NCBI RefSeq assembly: GCF_032362555.1 | Contig: NC_083506.1 | Span: 3,891,501-3,955,500, forward strand | From: Amyelois transitella | Lineage: Eukaryota > Arthropoda > Insecta > Lepidoptera > Pyralidae | DNA: 64,000 bases | Direction of reading: 5' to 3' | Shown: piece by piece, positions 1 through 12,692 of the stretch | Layout: every line of letters begins with the position of its first letter | Position numbering within the stretch: position 1 is the first letter of the stretch | Position numbers and translations under genes: made by a program | Notes under the pieces: generated by a model | Database searches by the model: none | What the model saw: the letters and a program-made list of their open reading frames with translations, nothing else | Told to the model about the DNA's origin: nothing

Positions 1-2724
1 CGCAGGAATCAGACCCTATGTATGAGGTAATTATTACATCATCTTCGTTTCTAAAGGGCTCTATAAACATATTTTTCGCTCATTTACAAAGTTTATAAAG
101 TATGCTAAAACATTACCTACGTAAAAAATAACAAATAAATATATGTATGCTTTATCTTGGTTTATCATCTCGAATGTGGTAAAGAGAAATTATAAAAATA
201 TTTCTTAATTACGAGTAATATAATTTTTTCTAGACCTCTATTCTCGAACAAAAATGGTTGAAAAAATATGTATTTAACAATTTATAACAATGGAACTTAT
301 AGTAACAAGCTAAGAATCATTAACATTACAAAAGTACCAGAAATGAAAATTCAGGAATTACCTACGATGTCACGATAACTAAATATTTACAATCAAAGTT
401 TTAATGTAAAACGATTATGATTTCAGGTGTTCATTGGCGGTTGGGGCAACACAAAGAGTGTCATCAGGAGAAACAGAACAAAACCGGATAAAGTTGAAAT
501 CGAAACTCCTCAAATATTGAATGGAGGCGAGTTCCGCGGATTCTGGGTGAGGTGGGATGGCGGCATCATATCCGCCGGCCGAGAAAATGAAGTCATTCCA
601 TTCATCTCTTGGACGGACCCCGAACCTTTCCCAATCGGATTTGTGGGTGTTTGCACAGGGTGGGGCGCATCTGGCACGTGGAAGATAGAAGGTAAGTTTT
701 GCTTCAGGACCTTTTCGCAAAATGTACCCAACGATTGATCAAAATTATCAAACCATTCTATTATCGGTGCAGAGGGTGCTGAATTTGATACCCCGGACAA
801 GCTCGATTATAAATTTGGTCCTGTGGCTACGGGACTACTGGAGTTCGAATACCGCGGACCTCACAACTGCCACGTATTCTTGGGCAGTGCGCCTGGAGAA
901 GTAAACCCTATGTATGAAGTCATCCTAGGTGGTTGGGAGAACACCCAATCCGTTATCAGAAATTGCAGACAAAAACCAGATAAGGTATGAGGAAATGCCG
1001 TGTTCGTTGTGTTGAATGAATGATGTTCTGCGCTTCGGAACTAAGCGATTGTTGTGTTGTGTAGGTTACGCTCCCGACACCAGGAATCATGAATCCAAAC
1101 GAGTTTAAAAAATTCTTGATTGAGTGGAAGTGTGGCAGGCTTCTTGTCCGGCAAGGCTCCGATGGCGCAGTGCTCATGGAGTGGGTGGATCCCAATCCAT
1201 TCCCGATCACGCACTTCGGAGTACGCACTGGCTACGGCGCGAGAGGCAATTGGCGTATTAGCCATTTCGCCAAATCAGGACAAATCCGTTGAGTGTCTAA
1301 ATTAGCTTTGGACATAAAGTTGCTTTTGGTGTTGGTGATAATCAAATGCGATGTTTGTGAATATCTTTTGCACATGAATAACAATTATTACCTGTCGAAT
1401 GATCACTTCAAATTATTTCTTAAGAATATAATCTTATTAATATTCCTTGCTTTATAAATTACTAACTGCCATAATTGATACCTAGGTATTCAAGGAGAAT
1501 ATACTTAATTCTAAAGATGGAAAAATTGGAAATAAAACGTTGGGTACGTTTTGTGTTTGAATGTCATCAAAATATGCTCATTTTTATTTTGTGCACGTTT
1601 TGGAAAACCTATAACTATATATAATACTACACAGTTCTTTCAGGCAATTTTCTCTTCTTTGAATTACAGCATTTAGATATTATTTTGTTTTTCGTTTTGA
1701 TTCGTTCCTGAATGTATGCATGACTGCACAATTGAATTAATATAACTAGAAATATGCAGCTCAATCCCATCATCACTCATTATAGTTAGACTTTCACACC
1801 GTTTAATTTTGTCGTTTATCGAAGGCACCACAACAATATTAAATTTTACAAAATCCATATCATCAATTTAATAGCTATTACAATTTCATTCAATGGCTAA
1901 CTCGTTAATACACAAATAAACAACGTCTTATTGTTATTATTATACACAGCCCCACCGTCTGCGCCTTCGGCTGCAGCTCTCTACGCAAACCCACCTGGAT
2001 ACCCAGGAGCTGGCGCTGGTGGTGCTGGGGTATGGGCTGATGCCTCAGGGGGACAAGTACCCCCTGGTGCTGTAGTGGGTGGACAAGACGCGTCTGGAGA
2101 ACCCCTTTACGTCGCCAGGGCAGTGCATGAAGGAGCTACAGTGCCTGGAAAACTGGTCGCATCACATGGATGCGCCTATGTGCCTTGGGGAGGACAAGAG
2201 CACGGGAAACCTGAGTACCAGGTATATTTTAAAGATAAAGTTCATTTATGTTATCAAACACACATTTGAATTATCAAACAAATAATATGATATTTTATTT
2301 ATTACCCTTGAGAAGAAGACAAGCCAGAACTAGATAGTTAGGTACTCTACTATCTAGGACTTGGACTTGGTTATAATTACCTACATTAAAGAATAATCTG
2401 GTACTTTTACCCTTTCTAACTGAGCTCAAAAATTACTTAAAACCCTGATATTTTTTACTTATGCTGTCCACGTGCCTTATACTTAAATTTTTGCAGGTTC
2501 TGGTAGGCGGACCGAACAACTGGGTACCGACAAGTGGTTCAAACGTCCCGCCCGGGGCCTTCCCCGGCGGACAATCCGAAGATGGAGAAACTCTTTTCGT
2601 GGGAAGAGTTCGTCATGAAGGCAGCATCACCACAGGCAAGGTCCAGCAGTCACATGGCGTCTGCTACATCTCTTTCGGAGGCCAGGAACTAGGCTTCCCG
2701 GAGTACGAAATCCTGATGCCTTAA
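1..2724 (+). CDS. Methyltransf_FA/DM9 protein, 5' part outside window (gene 1)
   Basis: Six exons join in phase: <1-26, 427-691, 773-984, 1065-1287, 1950-2221, 2497-2724 (stop TAA). The predicted protein has the end of one Methyltransf_FA domain (motif GGWGNTKSVIR), a second complete copy (GGWENTQSVIR ... GVRTGYGARGNWRIS), a Pro/Gly/Ala linker, then two DM9 repeats (GGQVPPGAVVGG ... YVARAVHEG; NWVPTSGSNVPPGA ... HGVCYISFGGQE). The domain order is that of insect proteins labelled farnesoic acid O-methyltransferase-like, such as Drosophila CG10527. Family knowledge: a methyltransferase activity is doubtful for the insect members, and oyster DM9 proteins bind mannose. The donor at 1288 (GTTGAGT) is weaker than the rest but is the only one I found that keeps phase 1 into exon 1950; without it the frame stops at 1290-1292. 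The doubled first domain is unlike genes 2 and 3. Confidence 0.85.
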
Positions 2725-2897
2725 ACGAAACTAAACCATCGCATAATTTATTACTGAGACTGCTTTAACTTGGATTATAAATCCATTCCGTAGGCGCTAT
2801 TTATAATAATCATGTAATCACGCTGTGCCTGCACTTGTAATTAGATATTGTATGTGTAATTTTGTCAATTCACGTGAAATTGTTATAAATATTTCTT

Positions 2898-2903
2898 AAT
2901 AAA
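2898..2903 (+). terminator. Polyadenylation signal of gene 1
   Basis: AATAAA lies 174 bases after the stop of gene 1, in AT-rich sequence, a normal distance for an insect 3' UTR. Confidence 0.6.
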
Positions 2904-3585
2904 TATAAACATTGTTTAATTTCTTTTATTAGGTAGCTGTTAACCGCATATTCGTTAAGGGGCTTACATCAGCTAAGTGAAATTTAGAAACGCAAGCACA
3001 CATTGACATTATTGACTTCAAGGCTTATCAACAATTACTATGACCACAGGTGGCTCCGATGGTCACAAATGAAAAACCTACATTTCTACCTTCAATAAGA
3101 GTCAAAAAAAAAATGAATTTGTTTCTTACCTTGTATACACGAAGCATATGTTTGGCGTTTGATTTATGTGAACTTTTTTACTTCTTCTCACAGGTATCAC
3201 TTTACTACATTTATTATAAACAACAATACTAATAAGAATAATAAAAAAAATCTTTACAACAAAAACAAAAATTTAATAAACAACCAACTCGAAAACTTTT
3301 TGCGATTTCGCGTCATTTAGGCTTATCGGGCGACGACAAGTGTATATAGCATCGGGCCTCGGCCAGGTGTGTCTGTACTAGGGTTGAAAAAAGCGGGAAA
3401 TTTTCCGGTTTTTTCAAATTCCCTCGTACTTATACAAGTTTATTACGAAAGTTTCAAGAAAGATAAGAATGAAATATTTCATGTTTTTTATTAATAAAAA
3501 TATGAAAGGAACGGAAAAATACGATAGGAAAAGTATTTATTACCTTACAATATGCATCATTGTTTTAAAAATTGGTAATTATACA

Positions 3586-4263
3586 TCTATACTAATATTA
3601 TAAAGCTGAAGAGTTTGTTTTGTTTGTTTGTTTGTTTGTTTGTTTAAACGCGCTAATCTCAGAAACTACTGAACCGATTTGAATAATTCTTTCACTGTTA
3701 GATAGTCTATTTATCGAGGAAGGCTATAGGCTACATTTTATCCCGGATTTCCTACGGGAAACGTCAACAATGCAGGTGAAAGTTGAATGAGTCGGCCATC
3801 TGCGAGCTTTCCACGCGAACGCTGCGCAAACCAACAAAGATATAGTAAAACAATGTACTAAAGATGTGAAGTACTCATTTTTTGCCACAAAAAAGTCCGC
3901 GAGAGCATATATCTATCTCTTAAGGTTTACTTACAATAACCACTTTTATGTTCAATTTTTAAGATTATTTTTTCAATATAAACATAAGTTATTTTGAAAC
4001 CAATTTTCTTTAATTCAGTATTAATCCTTATCCAAATAAATATGTTTATTACTTTCGGCTTTTCATGTAGACTAAAATTGCCATTTACAGTATATAAATC
4101 AGACGAATAGGTTTTGAGATATAGTCGTTATAAGCAATTTGCAACGAAACATTTAATACGGCGAACCAGCGTTCTTTCTAATACGCGTGACCGCCTGACC
4201 GAGAAATAAAATATGATGCCCAAAATAACTATTCCACGCAGACGAAGTCGCGGGCACAGCTAG
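3586..4263 (+). mobile_element. Non-autonomous Helitron-like element (678 bp)
   Basis: It begins TCTATACTAATATTATAAAG after an A and ends GCGGGCACAGCTAG before a T. TC...CTAG termini with insertion between A and T are the Helitron signature. The interior holds a run of TTTG repeats near the 5' end and no coding capacity. Related starts (TCTACACTAATATTATAAAG) occur at 10885, 11559 and, inverted, at 55016. Confidence 0.65.
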
Positions 4264-5270
4264 TAGAATATATATATAGTTTTCTAATCGTTTTTTTTTA
4301 TTTTTCGAAACAAACGACGAAAATCTCAATAAAACCGTTTTTCCCCCAAGGTTTTATTTTAATATATTTCAATGTAACAAACCAATAAAACGGTAAAAAA
4401 CGAAAAAACGTTTCTTTCACCGAAAAGAACTATTTGTTTCTTTCGGAATTTTCAACGCTAGTCTGTACACGGGCGCTCACGCACACATGCGTATGAAAAA
4501 CCCGTAGAAACAATAGGTATTCACAGATATTAAAAAAAAATAATTCATTATTATAGGATACTTCATATCGCTTAATAGTAAAATCTTTTGGTTTCACAAC
4601 ATTGGTTGACGTCAAATAAATAACTTAAACCTAAGTTTACTGCCGCTTCCAAGGTGTCAGTGCAGAAGAAGCGATAACAAACTGCACTGCAGCGTTTTCT
4701 TCAACAACGTCAACTGCAGTTGTGAAACTATCCAAACTTAGAATAAAAATGTGGACGAGAGAATACATTGTTCAGATTAATTTATTTATAAGAGATCTTT
4801 TAATGATCAACAACTCATTGAAAGATATTTTAGATACCTTTATGATTTTTAGAATCTTTTGAAAGATATTTTAGATACCTTTATGGTTTAGGTACCTTTA
4901 TGATTTTTTTCTATCTAGTCAAAATATTGATATCATATGTCCCCTAGAATGACATACTCGTACATTCTCCCCATTCCCGTGGGAAACCCCAGAAAAAACA
5001 ACTCTCTATTTCTGTGCCAAATTTCGTCAAAATCGAATGTTTGTTAATTCGTCACAAACAAAATACAAATATTTTCTCTTTTTATTGATTTAGTAAAATT
5101 AACCATCACAAAAAGATAAGAAAAGAATTGATCTTTTCTTATCTTTTTGTTATAGGGCTATTTACCCATAGACAGCCTGATATTAACGCGGAAAAATAAA
5201 GTGTGCAAATGTCAAAAATAAGGATATTACAATAGTTACATTAATATCCATCCAAATTCCCCAATTATAT
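4264..5270. other. AT-rich spacer, no gene seen
   Basis: I see no coding exon or clear element edge here. It holds poly-T/poly-A runs, a repeated stretch around 4838-4915 (GATATTTTAGATACCTTTATG occurs twice) and the hairpin listed at 5109-5149. Confidence 0.5.
5109..5149. repeat. Perfect 18-bp stem, 5-nt loop hairpin
   Basis: CAAAAAGATAAGAAAAGA at 5109-5126 is matched exactly by its reverse complement at 5132-5149, with ATTGA between. It lies about 140 bases before the LINE-like coding remnants, so it may be part of that element's 5' region or an unrelated short palindromic insertion. Confidence 0.7.
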
Positions 5271-5274
5271 TTGG

Positions 5275-8122
5275 TACTAAGAAAAATGTGAACAATAGCG
5301 AGCTTTTTCAAGAAGTTCACTATATTCGTAACCAGATGGAAATGTTAAATGACCGAGTATCCAAAAAACTTGCTTTTCTAGAAATTTCACAACATAAACA
5401 AGATGAAAGTAATACAAAACTTATTGAAATACTTGAAAAATCTAACCAAAGTACTACCTCGTACGTGTGTATTTGCCAAAAGAAAACTGCCGGTTATGAT
5501 ATAATAAGTCACATTTGATGGATAATGAGAACATTCCACCTAATCAAAATAATTTACTAGATAACCAGTATCAAATTAATGAAGAAAATTTTCAAAAGAA
5601 CACTGTTTCAGAACTTTTGATTCTATCAAAGCAAAATTTGTAGCCAAACACTAAGAATACTCAATCTAGAAATGATAAAATCATATCTCTGAACATTATT
5701 TAACCATCGGCACGTAAACAGACAGCAGATGATTTAGCTTCCAAAATAACAGGAAATACGAGCAAAGTGATTCGTGGTAAAACTCAGAGACCAATTTCTC
5801 AACGCGGTATAGCTGGACCAGATGTAACTTTTCTTAAATATGCCACGTAAAATTATTCATCTTTGGAACATGGAATCAAGTGCAGAAAATATAACCTCTT
5901 ATCTAAAAAGTCTTTTTCCTAATGCTAAATGAACGGTACATTGTGAGTGCTGACCTAAGGCCTCGTGGAGATTACAAGTCATATAAAATTACAGTACCTG
6001 AAGAATTATACGAAAACTGTTTGGCTACTGATATTTGGCCTAATAATGCACAGATAGAGGTAACTCTCATGGATATAATATGTAAAGGACAGAGATTTAA
6101 AACTATTACAAAAGATGTTTATAGAAACAAATCTGATAAAACTTTCGAACTTGAGTTCTTTTATCAAAATGCACGAGGTATAAGAACAAAAATCAAAACC
6201 TGGAAGTCTAATTTAATGTTTATAGAATATGATTTAGTAGCAGTGACCGAAACAAATCTTGATAGTTCAATTTCTGATAGTGAAATAATATTTGGTGGAT
6301 GGCAAGTAGTGCGACGCTTCGGCAGGCGGTGGAGTGTTACTAACCGCACGGGCTGGCATTACTCTTGAGAGACATAAAGACCTCGAAACGGATTTAGGTG
6401 AAATCTTTTGGACTTTTTTTGTAATTTAAAAACAAATAATATACGCCTGTGTAGTGTACATTAGCCCCAGTGCAAAGGATGATACTTATTTCAATTGGAT
6501 TACAAAAGTATAAAGTTACATCGGTAAAATTAAAGGACACGTTGTAATTTTAGGGGATCTTAATTTAAATAGTGCTACTGTTAATGTTAATAACTATTAT
6601 TGTTACTTTCTTTCATTTTGCGGTTTAAAAGATATGAATGAGATTTTTAATACCATAGGGAGTAAACTAGATGAAGTTTTAGTTCAGGAATACGCTAAGG
6701 CTTCATGCTTCACAGAACCACAGTTTGGTAGCATCTTTAACAACGCTCTACCTCATCCTTCCTTAAAATTTGCTCTTATAAAATATAAGAAAAAAAGAGT
6801 TAATTAAGAATATTAAAGTAGAGAATCGCAAAATCATAAATTTATTAGATCAGAACCCAGTAGGTAATACAGATAGGAATAGAGATTGGAACTTCAAAAT
6901 AACTGACTATCCAAAAATTTTAGAACTAATTTCTGAAATAGATTGGGGCGATTTTTTTAATGAAGATAATGTCAATAGGGCTACTAACAATTTTTACAGT
7001 ATTATTTATAAAATATTTGATTCAACAGTTCCTAAAAAAATGCGAGATAAAATTAATTATAACTATCCAAGTTGGTTCACTAAAGACAATATTTATGACA
7101 TTAAATTGACAAAGAAATTAGACAGAGCTTGGAAAACACACAAAACTGAAGAAAGTTGGAAACTCTTTTCGAACTTAAGAACCAATATTAAATCACGCAT
7201 AGCTGCAGCCAATAAATTCTACATTCAGGATATAGAAAATAGACTAAAAACGAATTCTATATATATTTTTGGAAGCATATTTCGAACTTAAAATCTCGAC
7301 GAACTTTGAATTCTAGTGTATCTTATAATGGTTTCACTTACAGTGGCGCCGATGCGGCAGAAGCTTTTGCAAAATATTTTGGAAGTGTATTTTCGACTGA
7401 AACACCCACTCTTAACCCTGATAAAATAGAAGCTATTCACGAAATCTTTCCAGATAGTACTAATGTAGATATTATTAATTTCAATGACAGTGATATAAAA
7501 TGGGCAAGCAACAAATTAAAGTCCAAATCATCTATAGGCCCAGATAGCGTACCCTCTCTGTTTTTAAAAATATTTCAAGATTATGTCGCATCTCCTCTAC
7601 GTCACATTATTAATATTGCAATTCACACTGGAACATACCTAAGTCTATGGAAGTTGTCTCTTCTTAGTCTTCTTACCCCTATTCCCAAATCATCTGACAA
7701 TCTTTCCGTCGACAACCATCGACTTGTAGCTTTCGGCCCCAGCAAAAGTCTCCGAGCGATTATTTCACAAAGAAATTTACAACCAATTAAAAACAATTTT
7801 ATGTGATGAACAGCATTAACAACAACAACTAACAACTAATTTATTAACAATAGTAAACTATATTTCAAGTAGCTTAGATAAAGAACATGAAGTTGATGTA
7901 ATTTATTTCGATTACACCAAAGCCTTTGATAAGTGGACAACGACAAACTGTTAGCTAAACTTAAAGCTATAGGCTTTTCTTCACGTATGCTTGAACTATT
8001 TTCTGATTATCTTTGTGATCGTCAACAGTATGTGAAATTTGATGTGTATATTTCAGAACCTTATCCAACACGCTCTGGGGTCAGTCAAGGATCCATATTA
8101 GGACCTTTACGGTACTGTTTTA
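5275..8122 (+). pseudogene. Decayed LINE (Jockey/CR1-like non-LTR retrotransposon)
   Basis: Broken frames read in order as one element. At 5288-5518 there is an ORF1-like, coiled-coil-rich piece. From about 6150 an apurinic-type endonuclease begins (YQNARGIRTK, AVTETNL, later ILGDLNLN near 6553). From 7040 the linker before the reverse transcriptase reads PSWFTKDN, IKSRIAAANKF and SKSSIGPDSVPSLFLK. At 7900-8118 come palm motifs DYTKAFDK and SGVSQGSILGPL. Many stops and frameshifts separate these. The YADD box and everything after it are missing; the copy stops abruptly at about 8122 where another repeat begins. It cannot move by itself. Confidence 0.85.
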
Positions 8123-8221
8123 TTATATGTACTAGCTGTTGCCCGCGACTTTGTCCGCGTAAATTTCGAGTTGAATCTTGATCATACAGTCAGATACAGA
8201 CAGACAAAAAATGTAAAAAAA

Positions 8222-8289
8222 ATGGGATTCGAACTTGGACCGCCAGCTTCACAGTCTCTCGGGCTAACCACTGGACCATCGAGGCCGTT
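8222..8289 (-). repeat. tRNA-derived SINE head
   Basis: On the minus strand this reads like the body of a tRNA: an A-box-like TGGTCCAGTGGTTAG and, about 35 bases on, a B-box-like AAGTTCGAATCCC. The sequence after it is T-rich and runs into CAGACA-type repeat sequence rather than a clean acceptor stem, so a SINE 5' head fits better than a working tRNA. A weaker relative (TAGTGGTTAAACG ... GGTTCAAATCCTA) sits at about 33163-33225. Confidence 0.6.
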
Positions 8290-8317
8290 GCGGTGATGTC
8301 GAAATTAAAGTAGACTT

Positions 8318-8500
8318 CATACATATGGTCACGTCTATATCCCTTGCGGGGTAAACAGAGCCAACAGGCTTGAAAAGACTGAATGACCACGTTCAGCTAT
8401 TTGACTTAATGATAGAATTGAGATTCAAAAAGTGATAGGTTGCTCGCCCATCGCCTAAAAAAGAATCCCAAGTTTGTAAGCCCATCCCTTAGTCGCCTTT
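8318..8500 (-). repeat. SINE-like dispersed repeat, family A
   Basis: One of many copies of a 180-260 bp unit. Read in its + sense it contains CTCTTTCCCATGGATGTCGT, GGCGATGGGCTAGCAACCTG and TCTACCCCGCAAGGGATATA, and ends in a TATG microsatellite. The fullest copies are at 35890-36157 (-) and 59597-59857 (+). Other copies: 20742-20976 (+), 22756-22957 (-), 27535-27668 (-), 30050-30165 (+), 33502-33650 (-), 37483-37699 (+), 45253-45497 (-), 61373-61565 (-). Degenerate pieces lie near 42490, 50180 and 52100. Confidence 0.75.
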
Positions 8501-8884
8501 CACTTATATTAATATGTTATAGGTATAATGCTGTCGTATAATGATAAATGACTTTGAATTTTTAATTTCGTAACTTATTTGCAGGCAAACTGATGCCTTG
8601 AGTTCATTCAAATGTCGATAACTTTTTTTTAGTGAACCGATTTTGATGAAACAAACTTTAAATGTTATTCTGAGTAAAAACAAAGCAATTGGTGAAAGTT
8701 TGTAGTAAATCGGTTCAGTACTTTCGGAGATAATCGTGATCATACATACAGACAGACAGACAAGAAATTAAAAAAAAATATTTTTGCTTTCTATTATTCA
8801 TTCTAAGTGTCCCTCTATCCATTTCAGTCAAAAATACTAAATGTACAGACAAAACGTTTTTACTGTTTTATTATATTATATGTA

Positions 8885-10771
8885 CTAGCTTTCCGCCCGC
8901 GGCTTCGCCCACGTGTAATTCGGTTATATATAGCGTTTTTTAATGATCTCGACAGGGCTTTTTCTTCCACAGGCTGAAATCTTGTTACAACTGGAATTAA
9001 ATATAGCCTGTGTTACTCAGGGATGATTATCTACCACAGCATGAGGAATATAATTCCCATTAACAAACAAAATTTCTTGAACCATTTTAATTAGAAATTT
9101 TTTAACTAAAACTATATCTATGGAAATTAACTAAGACTAATAAAGTAACAAAGAAATGAATAAAAAATGAAGAATATTTTTTTAAAAATCAACTCACACT
9201 ATAAAACTTATCCAACACTAACTAAATATACTATCAAAAATATCAAATCTAATCAACAAATCAAAAATTAACTGAAATAGAGAGTAAAATAAGTTAAATA
9301 AGTCAAGTTAAAAGTTAATGAATCAAACGAATAATAATCTGCCTACCCCTCCGGGAAAGAGGCGTGAGTTTATGTATGTATGTATGTACGAATAATAATT
9401 TCAAATCAAAATATTTGTAGTGTGTATTATGTAGTTTCGCGTATGTCCGCTAGGGGCGCTGCTAAAATTACACGATAAATTAGAATATTTTACGCTACCT
9501 AGCTAAATGACGGTAACGAAACCATAGCGCGATCTATCTCGATGCCAACGCCATCTATCGAGCATCGAGACAACTCGTGATAGTTAATAGAAAATAAAAT
9601 TCGGGTGTTTTATTTATGCATACCGATTACGCCGAGATTTATGGACCGATTTACGTGATTCTTTTTTTGTTCGGTAGAGTATACTTTCAAGTTGGTCCCG
9701 TTGTTACCTAGTCAGGATCTGATGATGGTATTCCAGGGAAATCAAGGGCAAACCTCAAATTTACAGGCAATTACGTTTTTGACAATTTCATAGATCTGTT
9801 TAAGTATTTGCGTCTGATAGTCATCATCCCATGTGAATGAGCTGATGATGGAAGGTACAACTCCTCAACGGTTAGGAGTTGAAAGAAAATTCTTACGAAG
9901 TTATACGTACATGTGAGGCTATTAGGTTGACCTGATAATAAAAAGTAAATCTCATTAACGTTAAGAATTTAGGTGAAAATGGATGCGGACAAATTTCGTC
10001 TCTTCACTTGTTTCCTTTTAGCTGTTTGTATGGGTAGTGTTAACACAAAATAGGGATTTAAAGGCGTGATGTTATAAATGTTATGCATGTATGTACATTT
10101 ATGTATGTTATTATGTATGTTAAAGAGACGACTGAAAGTTGTCATACAAAGTCTTTTTTTAAGGATGGGAAATCATCAAATGACCTCTCCCGCTCTGGGT
10201 GGAACGGAAGGGAGTGTCAGACTTTTACTGACTAAAACCCACCTCGTTCCTTCAGTTGCCCTTTGCGTTCCGGGGCCACGGTATCTCGTTAGAACTTTCC
10301 CGCAGCCCCGGCTCAGTTTATCCCGTTTCCCCCCCTTGGGGGTTGACATTTCAAAAATCCCTTCTTAGTGCTCACTTATGTTACTAAAGGAACCTCTGTT
10401 CAAAATCTCAGACTCCTATACCGAGCGGTTTCGGCTGTGCGTTAATAAATCAGTCACCCAATCGCACCCCCTAAATCACGTATGGAGGGTAGTTTGAAAA
10501 AACTTATAATGTCAAACATATTTACTTGCCTATGTACGTGTTCATGCCAAGTTTCAAGTTTATAAACCCAAGGAATAAGATTTTTCATAGAAACGTTTTT
10601 ACCCCTTTTCCCCCCCTTGGGGGTTGAATTTCCAAAAATCCTTTCTTAGTGCTCCCCTACATATCCCAAGGAACCTACATTCCAAATTTCAGCTGTCTAC
10701 GACCAGTAGTTTCGACTGTGCGTTGTCTGTCAGTCAGTCACTCAGTAACGGAAGAGTTTTATATATATAGA
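8885..10771 (-). mobile_element. Helitron-like element, 1,887 bp, inverted copy
   Basis: On the minus strand it starts TCTATATATATAAAACTC and ends GGCGGAAAGCTAG, flanked A/T as Helitrons are. It is a near-identical inverted copy of 14973-16859, of exactly the same length. It carries a 96-codon open frame (10078-10368 here) that is the same in both copies but looks like chance translation. No Rep or helicase was seen. Confidence 0.7.
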
Positions 10772-10840
10772 TATATATTAATATATTGATTTGAAAAATA
10801 TCGATTCGACGAGTCGAGTCGCAGGAAAATGAAGTAACCA

Positions 10841-12188
10841 GTGATTTCGCGAAATCCCTAGGGATATCACGAAATCACGGCTTATCTACACTAATATTAT
10901 AAAGAGGAAAACTTTGTTTGTTTGTTTGTTTGGTTGTAATGAATAGGCTCAAAATCTACTGGACCGATTTTAAAAATTCTTTCACCATTCGAAAACTACA
11001 TTATCCACGAGTAACATAGACTATATTTTATTTTGGAAAAAAATAGGGTTCCGTAATATATTTGGAGTTTTCGGACACAAACTGAAAAAAATCAACCAAA
11101 ATGTTACTTATTTTGCGTACGCTGCCTAAACTACAAAAGATAGAACCATAAAATGTTTTAATTAATTGTAGATCTTATAAATATCTACAAAAAAGTCCGC
11201 GACACACTATACCTATCTATGTCGAGTGAGGCACAACAACCACATTTTTATTTAAAAATCTTGAATTTTTTTTGCTCTACACTCATACGCGTTTTTTTAC
11301 TCATGCTATTAATCCTTATCAAAATAAATAATTTCATCAATAAGTACAGTTTATGTAGATAATATTTAGTCTTTGAATGATTAAAATTGGACGTTTGGTT
11401 TTGAAGTTGAGGTGAAATTAAAATATTACGATTTCTGCTGCACGGCCCGGGACTGCAGGCAGAAGTGACACTTTTGCCGGGAGCAAGACTTGGTTAGCCG
11501 CTTTGCGGGCGGCAGTGATTTCGCGAAATCCCTAGGGATATCACGAAATCACGGCTTATCTACACTAATATTATAAAGAGGAAAACTTTGTTTGTTTGTT
11601 TGTTTGGTTGTAATGAATAGGCTCAAAAACTACTGGACCGATTTTAAAAATTCTTTCACCATTCGAAAACTACATTATCCACGAGTAACATAGACTATAT
11701 TTTATTTTGGAAAAAAATAGGGTTCCGTAATATATTTGGAGTTTTCGGACACAAACTGAAAAAAATCAACCAAAATGTTACTTATTTTGCGTACGCTGCC
11801 TAAACTACAAAAGATAGAACCATAAAATGTTTTAATTAATTGTAGATCTTATAAATATCTACAAAAAAGTCCGCGACACACTATACCTATCTATGTCGAG
11901 TGAGGCACAACAACCACATTTTTATTTAAAAATCTTGAATTTTTTTTGCTCTACACTCATACGCGTTTTTTTACTCATGCTATTAATCCTTATCAAAATA
12001 AATAATTTCATCAATAAGTACAGTTTATGTAGATAATATTTAGTCTTTGAATGATTAAAATTGGACGTTTGGTTTTGAAGTTGAGGTGAAATTAAAATAT
12101 TACGATTTCTGCTGCACGGCCCGGGACTGCAGGCAGAAGTGACACTTTTGCCGGGAGCAAGACTTGGTTAGCCGCTTTTCGGGCGGTC
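10841..12188 (+). repeat. Direct tandem duplication, 674-bp unit
   Basis: Positions 10841-11514 and 11515-12188 match base for base apart from scattered differences (for example CAAAATCTACTGG against CAAAAACTACTGG, and CTTTGCGGG against CTTTTCGGG). Each unit opens with the palindrome GTGATTTCGCGAAATCCC..., then a Helitron-like 5' end. Only the second unit continues to a 3' end. Confidence 0.85.
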
Positions 12189-12260
12189 CTTTAGTTAGTT
12201 CTAATAGAGATATATTAAGTATCGGCTGTGCATCCGTGCGAAGCCGGGGCGGGTCGCTAG
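11559..12260 (+). mobile_element. Non-autonomous Helitron-like element (second tandem copy)
   Basis: It starts TCTACACTAATATTATAAAG after an A and ends GCCGGGGCGGGTCGCTAG before a T. A 3'-truncated copy lies at 10885-11514. A shorter inverted relative is at 54595-55016, and the same 3' end closes the element at 28330-28513. Confidence 0.7.
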
Positions 12261-12692
12261 TGTTGAATATTCTTATTTACGACGCCTTCTTACTAAAATA
12301 GTCAGTGAAATGTCGTTTTACTAAATTAAATCTAATGAAATGTCAGAAAAACGGATACCTCCGAGTAAAAATCGTCTAATGTATCTATCTCCCTCTCTCT
12401 ACCCAAACGGACACAAGTGGGAGCGAAAGGAAGCCGCCGTGGAAGCGGCCGCCGCACGGTGGGGCAATAGACCCTCATTCGTACCATCAAATCAACTAAA
12501 CCAGTTAGACCTTCTAAAATGGATCGGATGTTATCAAAGACGTGTCTTCTTCTAGAAATAAACTCAAATTAACTCAATTTTGGTGATAATATTTTTTATT
12601 TATTTAAAAAGGTACATCATATTATTATTTCAATAAACTAAATAAATTTAAATCCTCCAAAATTCGTAGTTATGAACAATATTGGGTTATTA
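12261..12692. other. Spacer and 3' flank of the transposase gene
   Basis: There is no convincing gene. A 71-codon open frame at 12340-12555 has no splice or family support. TTTATT at about 12594-12602 gives AATAAA on the minus strand, about 90 bases after the stop of the RAG1-like gene, a plausible polyadenylation signal. Confidence 0.5.

Larger units (their letters stand above)
8131..8884. other. Composite of short repeat remnants
   Basis: At 8132 there is an inverted Helitron-type end (CTAGCTGTTGCCCGCGACTT). It is followed by CAGACAGACA and A-runs, the tRNA-like segment at 8222-8289, the SINE-like copy at 8318-8500, and at 8560-8785 a TE-derived stretch ending CAGACAGACAGACAAG plus poly-A. 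No host gene was seen. Confidence 0.55.

Noticed and set aside
8222-8289. Functional tRNA gene
   Set aside because: A and B boxes are visible, but there is no convincing paired acceptor stem and the flanks are repeat sequence; a SINE head fits better.
10078-10368. 96-codon open frame, identical at 15376-15666 on the other strand
   Set aside because: It lies inside the two inverted Helitron-like copies, so identity reflects copying of DNA. The translation begins with low-complexity Met/Leu/Cys from an ATGT repeat and shows no family features.
12340-12555. 71-codon open frame beside the transposase
   Set aside because: No splice sites, homologue or context support; it lies between a Helitron end and the 3' flank of the minus-strand gene.
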